Assembly (NCBI RefSeq): GCF_046736045.1
Contig: NZ_CP177134.1
Location: forward strand, 2,046,001 to 2,110,000
Source: Leptospira_A sp046736045
Lineage (GTDB): Bacteria; Spirochaetota; Leptospiria; Leptospirales; Leptospiraceae
Direction of reading: 5' to 3'
DNA length: 64,000 nt
Below, piece after piece: positions 25,286 to 34,389 of the stretch. The first letter of the stretch is position 1, and every line of letters starts with the position of its first letter. The translations under genes and the position numbers were made by a program. Under the pieces are notes generated by a model, which ran no database searches, was not told the DNA's origin, and saw nothing but the letters and a program-made list of their open reading frames with translations.

Positions 25286-25849
25286 ATGATCGAGATTTCT
25301 AAAGACTATCAATTGAAGTCGTTTGGGCGTTTTTCCGAGGATATTTCCCTTCCCGGACGTTTGAAGGATCGCTTGCTTGAGCTTACCAGTGCTTTCAAAA
25401 AAGTAGGAAATCTTTATCTCTCTCATTTGGGAGATGATCAGAAAGTCACCGGCTTGGAAAAAAAGGAATTGGTCGATGGACTGGAAGAAGTTTTGGTTCT
25501 TGTGATTATGCTTCGAAGAGTTGATTTTGTTCCGTTGGAAGACCGCATTTCGGTGGAAAAGGCCGAGGGCAAATTCAGGTTGGATCTGAAATTCATAGAA
25601 AAAACATTATGGCAGTTTACGGGTGTTATGTTGCAGGATTATCAGATTAAAAACCGCAATTTTAAAGAGTGGTTTAATGTAACTCTTTCCGATGAAATCA
25701 AAAAATTTCTGGCAATTTACGGAGGTGCCGCTTCCGATAAAGTGATCACTGATGAAGAGAGAGCTGTGATTGCGGAACAATTGGACATACTCTTTATTGA
25801 AATTGTGGAGATGATTGTTTATATAGAAAGGTTCATGTTATTTCAATGA
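25286..25849 (+). CDS. Small helical protein of unknown function, coupled to a deacetylase
   Basis: A 187-residue protein without a signal peptide, largely alpha-helical, ending in a hydrophobic helix (Ile-Val-Glu-Met-Ile-Val-Tyr-Ile-Glu-Arg). I recognise no family. The start ATG follows an AGG ribosome site. Its stop overlaps the start of the second deacetylase gene (ATGA), so the two are translationally coupled and may act together. Confidence 0.65.
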   Translation: MIEISKDYQLKSFGRFSEDISLPGRLKDRLLELTSAFKKVGNLYLSHLGDDQKVTGLEKKELVDGLEEVLVLVIMLRRVDFVPLEDRISVEKAEGKFRLDLKFIEKTLWQFTGVMLQDYQIKNRNFKEWFNVTLSDEIKKFLAIYGGAASDKVITDEERAVIAEQLDILFIEIVEMIVYIERFMLFQ

Positions 25850-26793
25850 GTGGTTCCGAAATGAGAACGGCGATTGCATTTTGCGATGAATTTTTAAAAC
25901 ATGATACCGGGCTCGGGCATCCTGAAACCAAGGGAAGACTGGAATCCATTCTGGCTAAGTTGCAAAATCTCTCTGCTGAAAGATTTGTATGGGAAAAAGA
26001 CATTAAAGAAGCCACAAAAGAACAGGTTGGACTCATTCACGATTTAAAATACATTCATTCCTTCGAAGAAGCTTCCGCCACACATTCGTTTGGTTATTTT
26101 GATGCAGACACTCCTTTCTCTTCCATTTCCTATCGTGCAGCAACCCTTGCCGCAGGTGCGGGCATTCATTTGGCAGATCAGGTTCTTTCCGGTGAAATTC
26201 AAAATGGATTTGCGTTGGTTCGCCCTCCGGGTCATCATGCAGAGTCCACCCATGCTATGGGATTTTGTTTTTTTAATAATATCGCAATCACTGCAAAATA
26301 CCTTCAAACAAAAGGAATCAAAAGGATTCTGATACTGGACTGGGATGTTCATCATGGGAATGGCACCCAACATCAGTTTTACGAAGATGATTCGGTGTAT
26401 TTTATTTCGTTCCATCAATATCCTTTTTATCCGGGAACAGGTGCAAACGCAGAAAGAGGATCGGGAAAAGGAAAGGGTTATAATCTTAATTTTCCTCTTC
26501 CCCGAAGTTCGGAAGAATATGACTATTTGAAACTCTGGCCCACCTTACAAAAAGAAATGGAATCGTTTCAACCGGAATTCATTTTGATTTCTGCCGGATT
26601 CGATGCTCATAAAAATGATCCTTTGGGAGGAATGCAATTGACTTCTTCATCTTTTGAAACATTCACGTATAGGATTTTGAAGGAGGCTGATTTATATGCA
26701 AAAGGCAGAGTTATTTCCTTTTTGGAAGGAGGCTATGATTTTACCGCACTGGCGGAATCGGTGAATGTCCATTTGCAGGCTTTGGCAGGATAA
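25846..26793 (+). CDS. Histone deacetylase family protein (second copy)
   Basis: This 315-residue member of the deacetylase superfamily is more canonical than the one at 9967. It shows Arg-Pro-Pro-Gly-His-His-Ala-Glu near residue 125, Leu-Asp-Trp-Asp-Val-His-His-Gly-Asn-Gly near 165 with zinc ligands Asp and His, and Ser-Ala-Gly-Phe-Asp-Ala-His near 250 with the third ligand. This is the class II/acetoin-utilisation (AcuC/HDAH) type. Likely substrates are acetyl-lysine proteins or acetylpolyamines. Confidence 0.9.
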   Translation: MSGSEMRTAIAFCDEFLKHDTGLGHPETKGRLESILAKLQNLSAERFVWEKDIKEATKEQVGLIHDLKYIHSFEEASATHSFGYFDADTPFSSISYRAATLAAGAGIHLADQVLSGEIQNGFALVRPPGHHAESTHAMGFCFFNNIAITAKYLQTKGIKRILILDWDVHHGNGTQHQFYEDDSVYFISFHQYPFYPGTGANAERGSGKGKGYNLNFPLPRSSEEYDYLKLWPTLQKEMESFQPEFILISAGFDAHKNDPLGGMQLTSSSFETFTYRILKEADLYAKGRVISFLEGGYDFTALAESVNVHLQALAG

Positions 26794-26822
26794 ATATTTC
26801 GATCCTTTTTCTATAAACGAAT

Positions 26823-28805
26823 ATGTCTTATGGAAATTTTTTATTTTTTGTCATCATATTAATCAAAGTTAGTTTTCCTTGTTTTCTTTTCGGCAACGAC
26901 AGAGTTATAATGGAGAAGCCTACCCATTATGACGATTTTTCGCCGAGCGGTACTGTCGAAAAGGATTACCTGATTTCACTCTTGCGTGAAATAGAGAATA
27001 AAAATCTTTATGAAGAAAAACATTGGAAAAATCTGATTCGTTATAAAAAGAATTTATTCGGTTCTTATACAAGTGAAGTAGATTCGGAATATTATTTTCT
27101 TTCCAAACAAGGTAAAAAAAATCCTAAAGAGGAGATTTTCTCTACAGTGCGGAGTTTTTTTGCAAATGAAAGTAAGAGCCCCGAAGAAGTTTTACATCCT
27201 CAATGTTCTTTTCCGGAAAGATATGATTGGTTAAAAAAACAATTACATTTTGATTCGAATATTTTAAAGGAAATGAAATGTATGCGTTTTGAAAACTGGA
27301 GGGATTCGCTTCAGGGTCATGGTTTTCGTGTAGTTTTTGCTTCCTATTATATGCAATCTCCCGGTTCCATGTTCGGCCATACTTTGATCAAGATAGATTC
27401 CAAACTCAACGAGAGTTCCGAACTTCTGGATTATGGAGTAGGGTTTGCTGCGGATACAGGAGATGCGAATATCGTATTGTACATGTTTGGCGGTTTGACT
27501 GGAAAGTTTCCGGGGACATTTTCAATCTATCCTTATTATTTGAAAGTCAATGAATACAATGATTTGGAAAACCGGGATCTCTGGGAATATAAGTTGAATT
27601 TGAATGAAACGGAAAGATCTAGATTTCTCCGTCATCTTTGGGAAATGAGAAGAACTCATTTCGATTATTATTTTTTAGGGGAAAACTGTTCGTATCATTT
27701 ACTGGGTTTGTTCGATGTTGCTGGTTCCGATCTAGCGCTTTCTCAGAAGGCAGGTAGTCTGGTATCCCCTGCGGATACAATTAAACTTTATTTGGAGGAA
27801 GAAGGATTGGTTGCCGAATCCGTTTACAGACCTTCTTTGCATTCAAAAATAAAACAAAAGTTAGTTGTTATGACCGATTCGGAAAAAGAACATTTTTGGA
27901 ACATACTGTCCGGGAAAATCGGTTATCAAAATCTGGAAGGTAAGGATGTCCGCAAGTCGCTTGTAATAGATGCTGTTTTGGAAGCTTATCGTTATCAGCA
28001 GATCCGATCGAAAAAAGAAGAGGAAAATCCTCTTTATGAATCTACATTGCGGTATAGAAGTAAGTTAACCGAAGATATTCGGTTAGGTGAATTAAAACCT
28101 TTTTCAGATCCTCCTGAATTTTCCCATTCACTAAGCCGGGTGAGCACTTCTTTGGGCCATTCCAATTTGGGAGTTTTCACTCAACTTCAATATAGAATTG
28201 CCTATCACGATTTACTCAATGCGAGCAAAGGGCATTCTCCTGGCAGTGAACTGCAATTTTTTAACGCAACGATTCGTAAATACGAATTCAAGCCGATTGA
28301 ATTTACATCGATGAGTATCCTTCGGGTCGCGTCACTTTCTCCTTATAATTCTTTATCAAAACAAATTTCTTATTTTTTCGATATCGGATGGGATTCCGTT
28401 TTATACAAAGAAAAAGATATCGTCCGTGGAAATGAAATCTTTCGCAAACAAGCAGGAAATCTGGAAGGGTTGGTCGGTTATTCGTTTCAAGATGAATTTA
28501 AAAATCTAAATCCTTTTTCTACGTTTTCCATATTGGCAGGTGCAAAAGCGCAAAGCTCTTCCGTATTTCAGAATGGAGTCAGATACGGACCCGAACTGAT
28601 GTTAAATTATTTATTCGAACGGGGGGATTGGAAATTTCAATTGGCAGGCAGTTATTATTATTTCCAGGCGAGCCGCGAAACCGATAATTTTCTAAATACG
28701 GCAAAGATCCGTTATTCGATCACAAAGGATCATGAACTGAGACTGGAAGCAACTTCACAAAAATTTTATAATGAACTGATGGTTTCGTATCATTATTTAT
28801 TTTGA
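26823..28805 (+). CDS. DUF4105 (Lnb N-terminal-like) exported protein
   Basis: This 660-residue protein has an N-terminal signal peptide and the DUF4105 domain. Motifs include Ser-Pro-Gly-Ser-Met-Phe-Gly-His-Thr near residue 180 with the catalytic-type His, and Phe-Leu-Gly-Glu-Asn-Cys-Ser-Tyr-His-Leu-Leu near 285 with the putative nucleophile Cys. The C-terminal 200 residues look like beta strands with alternating aromatic residues and end in Tyr-His-Tyr-Leu-Phe, as in an outer-membrane barrel. The domain is homologous to the N-terminal part of Lnb, which remodels lipoprotein acylation; the role here is unknown. Confidence 0.85.
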   Translation: MSYGNFLFFVIILIKVSFPCFLFGNDRVIMEKPTHYDDFSPSGTVEKDYLISLLREIENKNLYEEKHWKNLIRYKKNLFGSYTSEVDSEYYFLSKQGKKNPKEEIFSTVRSFFANESKSPEEVLHPQCSFPERYDWLKKQLHFDSNILKEMKCMRFENWRDSLQGHGFRVVFASYYMQSPGSMFGHTLIKIDSKLNESSELLDYGVGFAADTGDANIVLYMFGGLTGKFPGTFSIYPYYLKVNEYNDLENRDLWEYKLNLNETERSRFLRHLWEMRRTHFDYYFLGENCSYHLLGLFDVAGSDLALSQKAGSLVSPADTIKLYLEEEGLVAESVYRPSLHSKIKQKLVVMTDSEKEHFWNILSGKIGYQNLEGKDVRKSLVIDAVLEAYRYQQIRSKKEEENPLYESTLRYRSKLTEDIRLGELKPFSDPPEFSHSLSRVSTSLGHSNLGVFTQLQYRIAYHDLLNASKGHSPGSELQFFNATIRKYEFKPIEFTSMSILRVASLSPYNSLSKQISYFFDIGWDSVLYKEKDIVRGNEIFRKQAGNLEGLVGYSFQDEFKNLNPFSTFSILAGAKAQSSSVFQNGVRYGPELMLNYLFERGDWKFQLAGSYYYFQASRETDNFLNTAKIRYSITKDHELRLEATSQKFYNELMVSYHYLF

Positions 28806-28818
28806 ATCCGTTGCAGTT

Positions 28819-30084
28819 TTATTTCGAAAAAATTTCATCTAACCATGCAAACAGTTTTTTAGAATTTAAAATGGTAAAATGATTTGCTTTCTCGATTTCC
28901 AATGTTCGAAGAGAGGGGTTTGGTTTTTTGGAATAAACTTTATCGGAAAGATAACTTAAACTTTGTTTTTCCACAATTCCATCTCCTAAAAAGTTTTGAA
29001 TCGGATTTTCGATTGTATCTACGAGAGAATAAGCTTCATATGCATCGAGTTCATCCAATTCACCGAAATAAACTTCCTGAAAGTATCGGGAGACAGGCGC
29101 CCAAAAAGTTTTTTCTTCTCTGCGAATCAAACCGAAAGATAGATCTTTGATCGCGTCACTTCGCAAATTTCCGATCATTCCTATGATTTTCAATGTAATA
29201 TCCGGACTCTTTTCCAAAAGCAATCCCAGCCAAAATCCTATCTTTTCTAAATAGGAACCTCTGTTTGGTGAAGATATTGAGACTACTTTTTGGAAATTGC
29301 CGACCCAAGGTTTGTTTTCTTCCTTTGCGTAATACAAACAACTCCTTAGCACCAAACTACCCAAACTATAGGCAACGATATGAGGTTTTGCTTCGGGACA
29401 TTCTGCAAAGAATGCATCCAGTAGTTTCATCAGTTTTTTTCCATTTTCATGGATCGGCATACCGTGATTATAACGAATGTAATGTGGATGAATGTTTTTT
29501 TTGGAAAGTTCCGTTGCAATTCCCAAAGATCGGACTTTTCTTTTTTTATAGGGAATCCATTTTTCCAACCAAACTGTTTCGTCCGTAAATAGTCCCGGTA
29601 GAAAGAGGACGGACTCTTTCGAGCCGGAGTTTTTAAAAGATGCGGCCGCTTCTTCAACAGATATATCTTTTCCTATATCTCTGAAACTCATTTCGATTTT
29701 TGTGAGTTGGATCTTTTGATCGTGAGAGCTTCCTATAATGCTTGAAACCACACGGTTGTCGAAGACCATTTGATTTCCTTGTTTGCCAACCGTGTCTACG
29801 GCAAACAATGCTTTTTCGAAGGCATTGTTTGTGGAATGAATCGCTTTCTCCATCGCCTCCGTAGTTTGTTCGCTTGTTTCCTGAAGTGCGATCCCCGCTT
29901 TTTTGAGGGCATTTTTCCAATCTTCCTGAAAGAGGAAAGCATTCGAAAGCAAATCGAGACCGGCTCCGGTTCCTTGCAAGGTTCCTTTGACTAATGTTTT
30001 CACTCCCTTGAGCAAAGACTCTGTAGAGTTATGAGTGAATTGGACGGCTCTGCCTGCAATGGAATGAACAATGGTTTGAATCAC
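28819..30084 (-). CDS. Alpha/beta hydrolase with a long N-terminal helical extension
   Basis: This 421-residue protein has about 165 residues of amphipathic helical sequence with no cleavable signal. An alpha/beta hydrolase domain follows: Leu-Phe-Leu-Pro-Gly-Leu-Phe as the oxyanion strand, the nucleophile in Ala-Tyr-Ser-Leu-Gly-Ser near residue 248, the acid probably in Leu-Gly-Asp-Gly-Ile-Val, and His in Ala-Asn-His-Phe near 405. The fold suggests an esterase or lipase, perhaps membrane-associated through the N-terminal helices. It is not closely related to the tandem lipases. Confidence 0.78.
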   Translation of the reverse strand: MIQTIVHSIAGRAVQFTHNSTESLLKGVKTLVKGTLQGTGAGLDLLSNAFLFQEDWKNALKKAGIALQETSEQTTEAMEKAIHSTNNAFEKALFAVDTVGKQGNQMVFDNRVVSSIIGSSHDQKIQLTKIEMSFRDIGKDISVEEAAASFKNSGSKESVLFLPGLFTDETVWLEKWIPYKKRKVRSLGIATELSKKNIHPHYIRYNHGMPIHENGKKLMKLLDAFFAECPEAKPHIVAYSLGSLVLRSCLYYAKEENKPWVGNFQKVVSISSPNRGSYLEKIGFWLGLLLEKSPDITLKIIGMIGNLRSDAIKDLSFGLIRREEKTFWAPVSRYFQEVYFGELDELDAYEAYSLVDTIENPIQNFLGDGIVEKQSLSYLSDKVYSKKPNPSLRTLEIEKANHFTILNSKKLFAWLDEIFSK

Positions 30085-30180
30085 AAATTGATTTTAACTG
30101 ATTTTAATCTTAAATCACTGAAAAATTGAGAAGATAGGAATTTTTTTAGTAAAAAATATTTTTATTTGGTAAAGGTGATT

Positions 30181-32409
30181 TCAGTTGAATTCTAACAAGA
30201 AATAGGTGCCGGAAGCACTATGATTGCTCCCATCGCCGTTATTGTATCTTTCTATGCCGAGATTTGTATTCCCCGCGGCGCTACAACCGGAGTTTCTGAA
30301 AATATAAGTAAGCGACGAAGAATCGAGAGCACTTGAATCGGAGACGGCACTGATTCTATTTGAGGTAAACATCATTGTTTTTAAATAATCCGCTACCCCC
30401 GCACTTGGAATCGTATTACAAGTGTTTGTTTCCGATGAAGAAAGAATGAAGTTGTTCGATTTTACTGTCAGTCCGGAAGGGACGGACACTACAAAATACT
30501 GGATATCAATCGTTCCCTGGGTAAATCCTCTTTGAAAGGAAAGTTGGGATGTTGTGGAAAAGGTTCCCGAAGTAAAATAATTTTGTTCTTCTCCCACACC
30601 TCCATTCGGTGCATAAGAATGGTTGAAAACCAGAAAGGATTTGGACAAGTCGACCGCCGAACCGAGATTTGCCGTAATACTCGTGCTTCCATTAGCAATT
30701 GTCGCGTTACCCGAGATTACACTTGACGAATGCCATTGAACTACCTGCCATTCTATGGTTGTTGTAGTTGTGCAGCCACTGCAGGAAAAACCTAAATGAG
30801 TTGCATCGGTAAATGTTGCCTTCACTTGCTTCAGATTATCATCCGTTGCACCGCTAGAAGTTGTTCTCGCATAAGATATGATAAATGCTTTGTTCAGGTT
30901 TACTGTTTGGGACAGAGTTGCAGAACCTGTGCTGGAAGATAACGTAGTTGCTCCCCTTTGCACGGAAATTCCCGAACTGAAATTCATTACATAATAATTG
31001 GTAGTTACGTTAGACGAAGTTCCTCCTTTTTCCACAACAACCTGTGTTCCTGAAGAATTGATCTGACAGGTGGATGCATTCAAAATATTGGAGCCAGCCG
31101 TTCTGAAATTGCATATTACAAACGAAGTGGAAGGATCGACAGTTGTAGTTAAAGTATAATTACTTGTAAGACTATTTGCGGTTTGAATCCCGTTTTGAAT
31201 ATTGCCGTTCAGTGCCACAGGAACATTGTCCGTGTCAATCGTATAACTCGCACTAGCTGTTAGTCCGTTAAAGGAATTGTCACCGTTCGGAGAAGCAGGC
31301 ACGGTAGTAGCGATATTGATGGTTCCTGTTGTTATGTTTAGATTGGAGACAGCTTTGACCTGAATGGTTTGTGTAGCAGCACTTCCACTCGGAAAAGTAA
31401 TGGAAAAACTGCCATCCGAATCGTAACTTACATCCGCCGATTTTTTAATATTCACCTGGTTTTGCGTATAAGTAAAGTTAACTGTAACATCGGAAGTAGG
31501 GGCTACGTTCGGTGCAATGGTAAAGGATTGGACTTCTCCCGTTTTCATACTTAGAGAAACAGGATCGGGAGAAAGAATCAGGCTTCTTGTTTGAGAAGCA
31601 ATAGATGCAGTGACGGTTTTGGATTTGGAATTATAATCGGAATCTGTACTGAATGCAATCAAACTGATGTTTGCCGTATCAGTCGTATTCAAAAGAGATC
31701 TGAGGTTGACTGTTTGAAGACTGGAATAATTGGCAGTGGTAAAATTCAAGCCCGGATGGGAAGAGGTTACTCCATCTACCGCGAGTTTGGTGCCGGGGAA
31801 TGTCACTGTCAGATTTACGTTACTTGCCGGTAATACGCTGAGCTTTACACCGAAAGAGCCGATTCCTCCTCCTTCCAGAGATACCGTATTGGCACTAGTC
31901 AAAATGCCGGCGGTTGCAACCTGGAGAGTGACAGGAAGTGTTTTTGACAAATTATTATAAGGAGAGTCGGTGCTTTGTGTCGTCAGTGAAAAACTGGAAG
32001 TATCATTTGCATTGTTTACCGATTCCAGGCTGAAGTTTTGGAAAGTATCAAAATTATTTTCGGTAAAAACGAGGCTTGCGGGAGAAGAACCGGAGCCGTT
32101 TACTGTTAGTTTTGCGGTGTCGAAGGAAGCGGAAACGGTTACGTTGTGAGTTGGTTTTGCGGCAAGTTTGACTGCCAGCACCGTTGCAGCCGCATATGTT
32201 ACCGTTAGGTTGCTTGTGCTGATTTGAATTCCGATCTGCCTATCAACTGCGACGGGTATCACTGTGGCATTGTCGGCAGAAGAGGATGAGTTTGAACCTA
32301 GAAGGATGCTTAAAAATGCGAATTCTTCCTGAGTGATTACTTTGGCGCAAGAGACGGACGTGAAAAGGGTCGCGATCCAAAAATACAAAATGTTTAAGTG
32401 CAATCTCAT
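30181..32409 (-). CDS. Large repeat-containing surface lipoprotein
   Basis: This 742-residue protein has a signal peptide ending in Ser-Val-Ser-Cys-Ala (Cys21). Residues about 45-330 hold three Ig/Calx-beta-like repeats of about 95 residues, each with Val-Thr-Val-Ser/Val-Thr-Phe strands and a Leu-x-Phe-Thr-x-x-Asn motif. Residues 390-680 contain about three copies of another domain. Each begins Lys-Ser/Ala-Phe-Ile/Leu and ends with a Gln-Tyr-Phe-Val-Val or Trp-Gln-Val-Val strand and often Val-Gln-Arg-Gly. The composition (Ser, Thr, Asn, Val) fits an exported beta-rich protein. Adhesion is possible but not shown. Confidence 0.75.
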   Translation of the reverse strand: MRLHLNILYFWIATLFTSVSCAKVITQEEFAFLSILLGSNSSSSADNATVIPVAVDRQIGIQISTSNLTVTYAAATVLAVKLAAKPTHNVTVSASFDTAKLTVNGSGSSPASLVFTENNFDTFQNFSLESVNNANDTSSFSLTTQSTDSPYNNLSKTLPVTLQVATAGILTSANTVSLEGGGIGSFGVKLSVLPASNVNLTVTFPGTKLAVDGVTSSHPGLNFTTANYSSLQTVNLRSLLNTTDTANISLIAFSTDSDYNSKSKTVTASIASQTRSLILSPDPVSLSMKTGEVQSFTIAPNVAPTSDVTVNFTYTQNQVNIKKSADVSYDSDGSFSITFPSGSAATQTIQVKAVSNLNITTGTINIATTVPASPNGDNSFNGLTASASYTIDTDNVPVALNGNIQNGIQTANSLTSNYTLTTTVDPSTSFVICNFRTAGSNILNASTCQINSSGTQVVVEKGGTSSNVTTNYYVMNFSSGISVQRGATTLSSSTGSATLSQTVNLNKAFIISYARTTSSGATDDNLKQVKATFTDATHLGFSCSGCTTTTTIEWQVVQWHSSSVISGNATIANGSTSITANLGSAVDLSKSFLVFNHSYAPNGGVGEEQNYFTSGTFSTTSQLSFQRGFTQGTIDIQYFVVSVPSGLTVKSNNFILSSSETNTCNTIPSAGVADYLKTMMFTSNRISAVSDSSALDSSSLTYIFRNSGCSAAGNTNLGIERYNNGDGSNHSASGTYFLLEFN

Positions 32410-32419
32410 TGAATTTCTC

Positions 32420-32436
32420 GTAGAGAAAATCTCTAC
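32420..32436 (-). promoter_or_regulatory. Perfect 7-bp hairpin just upstream of the repeat lipoprotein gene
   Basis: GTAGAGA (32420-32426) and TCTCTAC (32430-32436) are perfectly complementary around AAA. The element ends 11 bases from the ATG at 32409 and occupies the place of the ribosome site. It could be an operator or an mRNA hairpin. Confidence 0.45.
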
Positions 32437-32524
32437 ATTGAAACTAACATTTATGCTACAAATAGCAATCTTAATCCGCGTGTTTCACTCGGAAAAAGAT
32501 TGGGGTAAAGACTAAGATTATGTC

Positions 32525-34129
32525 TTAAAGCTTTTCGTCCGTATCCAAAAACCGGGAGGATTTTGTTTCCAGAATGCGGCGGATGATTTCTTTGCCGGAT
32601 TCTTCTTCCTTTGCAGCAACGAGGCTTCTGATTGAAAATACCCGAAGGGCATCTGTTACGGAAAGAGTTCCGTCGGCAGAATCCTTTCTTCCCGTGAATG
32701 GAAAACTGTCCGGACCTCTTTGACACTGCGTATTAATATTAACACGTGCTACTTGGTTTACCAGTCTGTCGACTAACATCCCTATGGTTTTCGGATCTTT
32801 TCCGAAGATGCTTGCTTGTTGTCCCATGTTGGAATCCCGGACATATTCCAAAGTTTCTTCAATATTCGTATAAGGCACAATCGGAACAATCGGTCCGAAT
32901 TGTTCTTCATGATACACTCTGCTTTTTTTTGAAACGGGAAATAACACCGCAGGATTCATAAAGGATTCGGTTACCATTCCTCCTTTCGAGTTATGAATGA
33001 TTGCTCCTTGGGAAACCGCATCTTCCATCAGCTCGGTCAGCCATTTTGTTTTTCCTTCTTCGGGAAGAGGCGTAAGCATAACGTCTTTTTCCCAAGGCAT
33101 ACCTCTTTTCCAGGTTTTCAGTAAGGTAAGATATTTTTCAAGAAATGATTCTGCCAATGCTTCCGGAACAAAAATGATTTTGAGTGCAGTACATCTTTGT
33201 CCGTTGTAAGCAAGCGATCCTGCGAGAACTTCCGGAACCACCACATCCAAATCGCAGTCTGCGAGTAGGATGGCAGGGTTTTTTGCATTTAATCCAAGAA
33301 CAGATCTTAGGCGATTTAGCTTGGGATGTTTTTTTGTAATGATGTTTGCAGTTGTGCTGGAGCCGATGAATGCGAATACATCTACTTTTCCCGATTCCAT
33401 AATGGGAGAAACCACTTTCGCTCCGTCACCATACAATGTATTGATGACTCCTTTGGGGAAAGCCTTTTGGAAACACTCCAATAGAGGTTCCAGAAGTAAT
33501 ACTCCGAATTTTGCGGGTTTGAATACGACTGTATTCCCCATGGCGAGTGCAGGTATTAATGTACAAAATGTTTCATTTAACGGATAGTTAAACGGTCCCA
33601 TGCATAAAACGACTCCGTAGGGAGCACGTTTGATCTGTGCAAGAATCCCTTTTTCGGAGATAAATCGGGAAGATTCTTTTTCGGTTGTTTTGAGAGCCTG
33701 AATCGTATCACCGATGTATTCGATTGTGCGATCGAATTCTTTGATGCTGTCTTTGTGGGTTTTCCCGATTTCCCACATCAAAAAAAGTATAATTTCATCC
33801 CGTTTGGTTTGCATCAGGGAAGTAAACGTTTCAATGGCAGCTATTCTTTGTTCTACGGTGGATTGAGGCCATTCCCCGTCGCCTTGGTTGTAGGCTTTTA
33901 CCGCAGAATCCAGTGCTTCCAATGCTTCTGCCTCGCCAAACGAGGGATAACTGCCAAGCACTACCTGTTCTTTTCCCTTGTCCGTTTCTAAAAAAATAGG
34001 AGACAGAACCGTTTCCGTTTTTCCTTCCCAAATTTTAAGTTCTCCATCAATCAGATAATGTTTTTGGTGTTTCGGTGAAATTTGGAATTCTTTGGGGATT
34101 TGGTCCTTTGTGGGAAAAGAAAAACTCAT
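32525..34129 (-). CDS. gapN: Non-phosphorylating NADP-dependent glyceraldehyde-3-phosphate dehydrogenase (GapN-type ALDH)
   Basis: This 534-residue aldehyde dehydrogenase should oxidise glyceraldehyde-3-phosphate to 3-phosphoglycerate while making NADPH. ALDH motifs: Pro-Phe-Asn-Tyr-Pro-Leu-Asn-Glu near residue 190, Asn-Thr-Val-Val-Phe-Lys-Pro-Ala-Lys, and the nucleophile in Gly-Gln-Arg-Cys-Thr-Ala near residue 325. The C-terminal run Gln-Arg-Gly-Pro-Asp-Ser-Phe-Pro-Phe-Thr-Gly-Arg-Lys-Asp-Ser is the GapN hallmark and distinguishes it from general ALDHs. The start at ATG 34129 is preferred over an in-frame start at 34174. No ribosome site is evident. Confidence 0.87.
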   Translation of the reverse strand: MSFSFPTKDQIPKEFQISPKHQKHYLIDGELKIWEGKTETVLSPIFLETDKGKEQVVLGSYPSFGEAEALEALDSAVKAYNQGDGEWPQSTVEQRIAAIETFTSLMQTKRDEIILFLMWEIGKTHKDSIKEFDRTIEYIGDTIQALKTTEKESSRFISEKGILAQIKRAPYGVVLCMGPFNYPLNETFCTLIPALAMGNTVVFKPAKFGVLLLEPLLECFQKAFPKGVINTLYGDGAKVVSPIMESGKVDVFAFIGSSTTANIITKKHPKLNRLRSVLGLNAKNPAILLADCDLDVVVPEVLAGSLAYNGQRCTALKIIFVPEALAESFLEKYLTLLKTWKRGMPWEKDVMLTPLPEEGKTKWLTELMEDAVSQGAIIHNSKGGMVTESFMNPAVLFPVSKKSRVYHEEQFGPIVPIVPYTNIEETLEYVRDSNMGQQASIFGKDPKTIGMLVDRLVNQVARVNINTQCQRGPDSFPFTGRKDSADGTLSVTDALRVFSIRSLVAAKEEESGKEIIRRILETKSSRFLDTDEKL

Positions 34130-34158
34130 ACTTGAGAGGGTTTTGCCCCTAGGTAAAA

Positions 34159-34389
34159 ATGCAAGGATTTCCAAAGGAGAATCCCGATACTAAATACGTG
34201 GAAGGTTTGCAAGAGGACTCTGTGCAATGGATTGAACTTTCGGAAAGATTATTGCGTAAAGTTCAGGAGTTGGAATGTCTTATGGAAGAAGTTCGTTCCG
34301 ATATGTCCGCGTATCGTGCCGCCAGGGAAGAATGGCATATCTGGCATAGGGAATGGAAGAAGGTGAGAGAAAGCCGAGAAGCGGGTTGA
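34159..34389 (+). CDS. Small coiled-coil-like protein
   Basis: This 76-residue ORF has codon use and amino-acid make-up typical of real genes here: it is acidic, Trp- and Glu-rich, helical, with heptad-like spacing in Leu-Leu-Arg-Lys-Val-Gln-Glu-Leu-Glu. It starts with ATG 34159, 30 bases from the divergent gapN start. It runs antisense to the tail of the degenerate outer-membrane-protein frame. Function unknown; small soluble protein, possibly a partner-binding coil. Confidence 0.6.
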   Translation: MQGFPKENPDTKYVEGLQEDSVQWIELSERLLRKVQELECLMEEVRSDMSAYRAAREEWHIWHREWKKVRESREAG

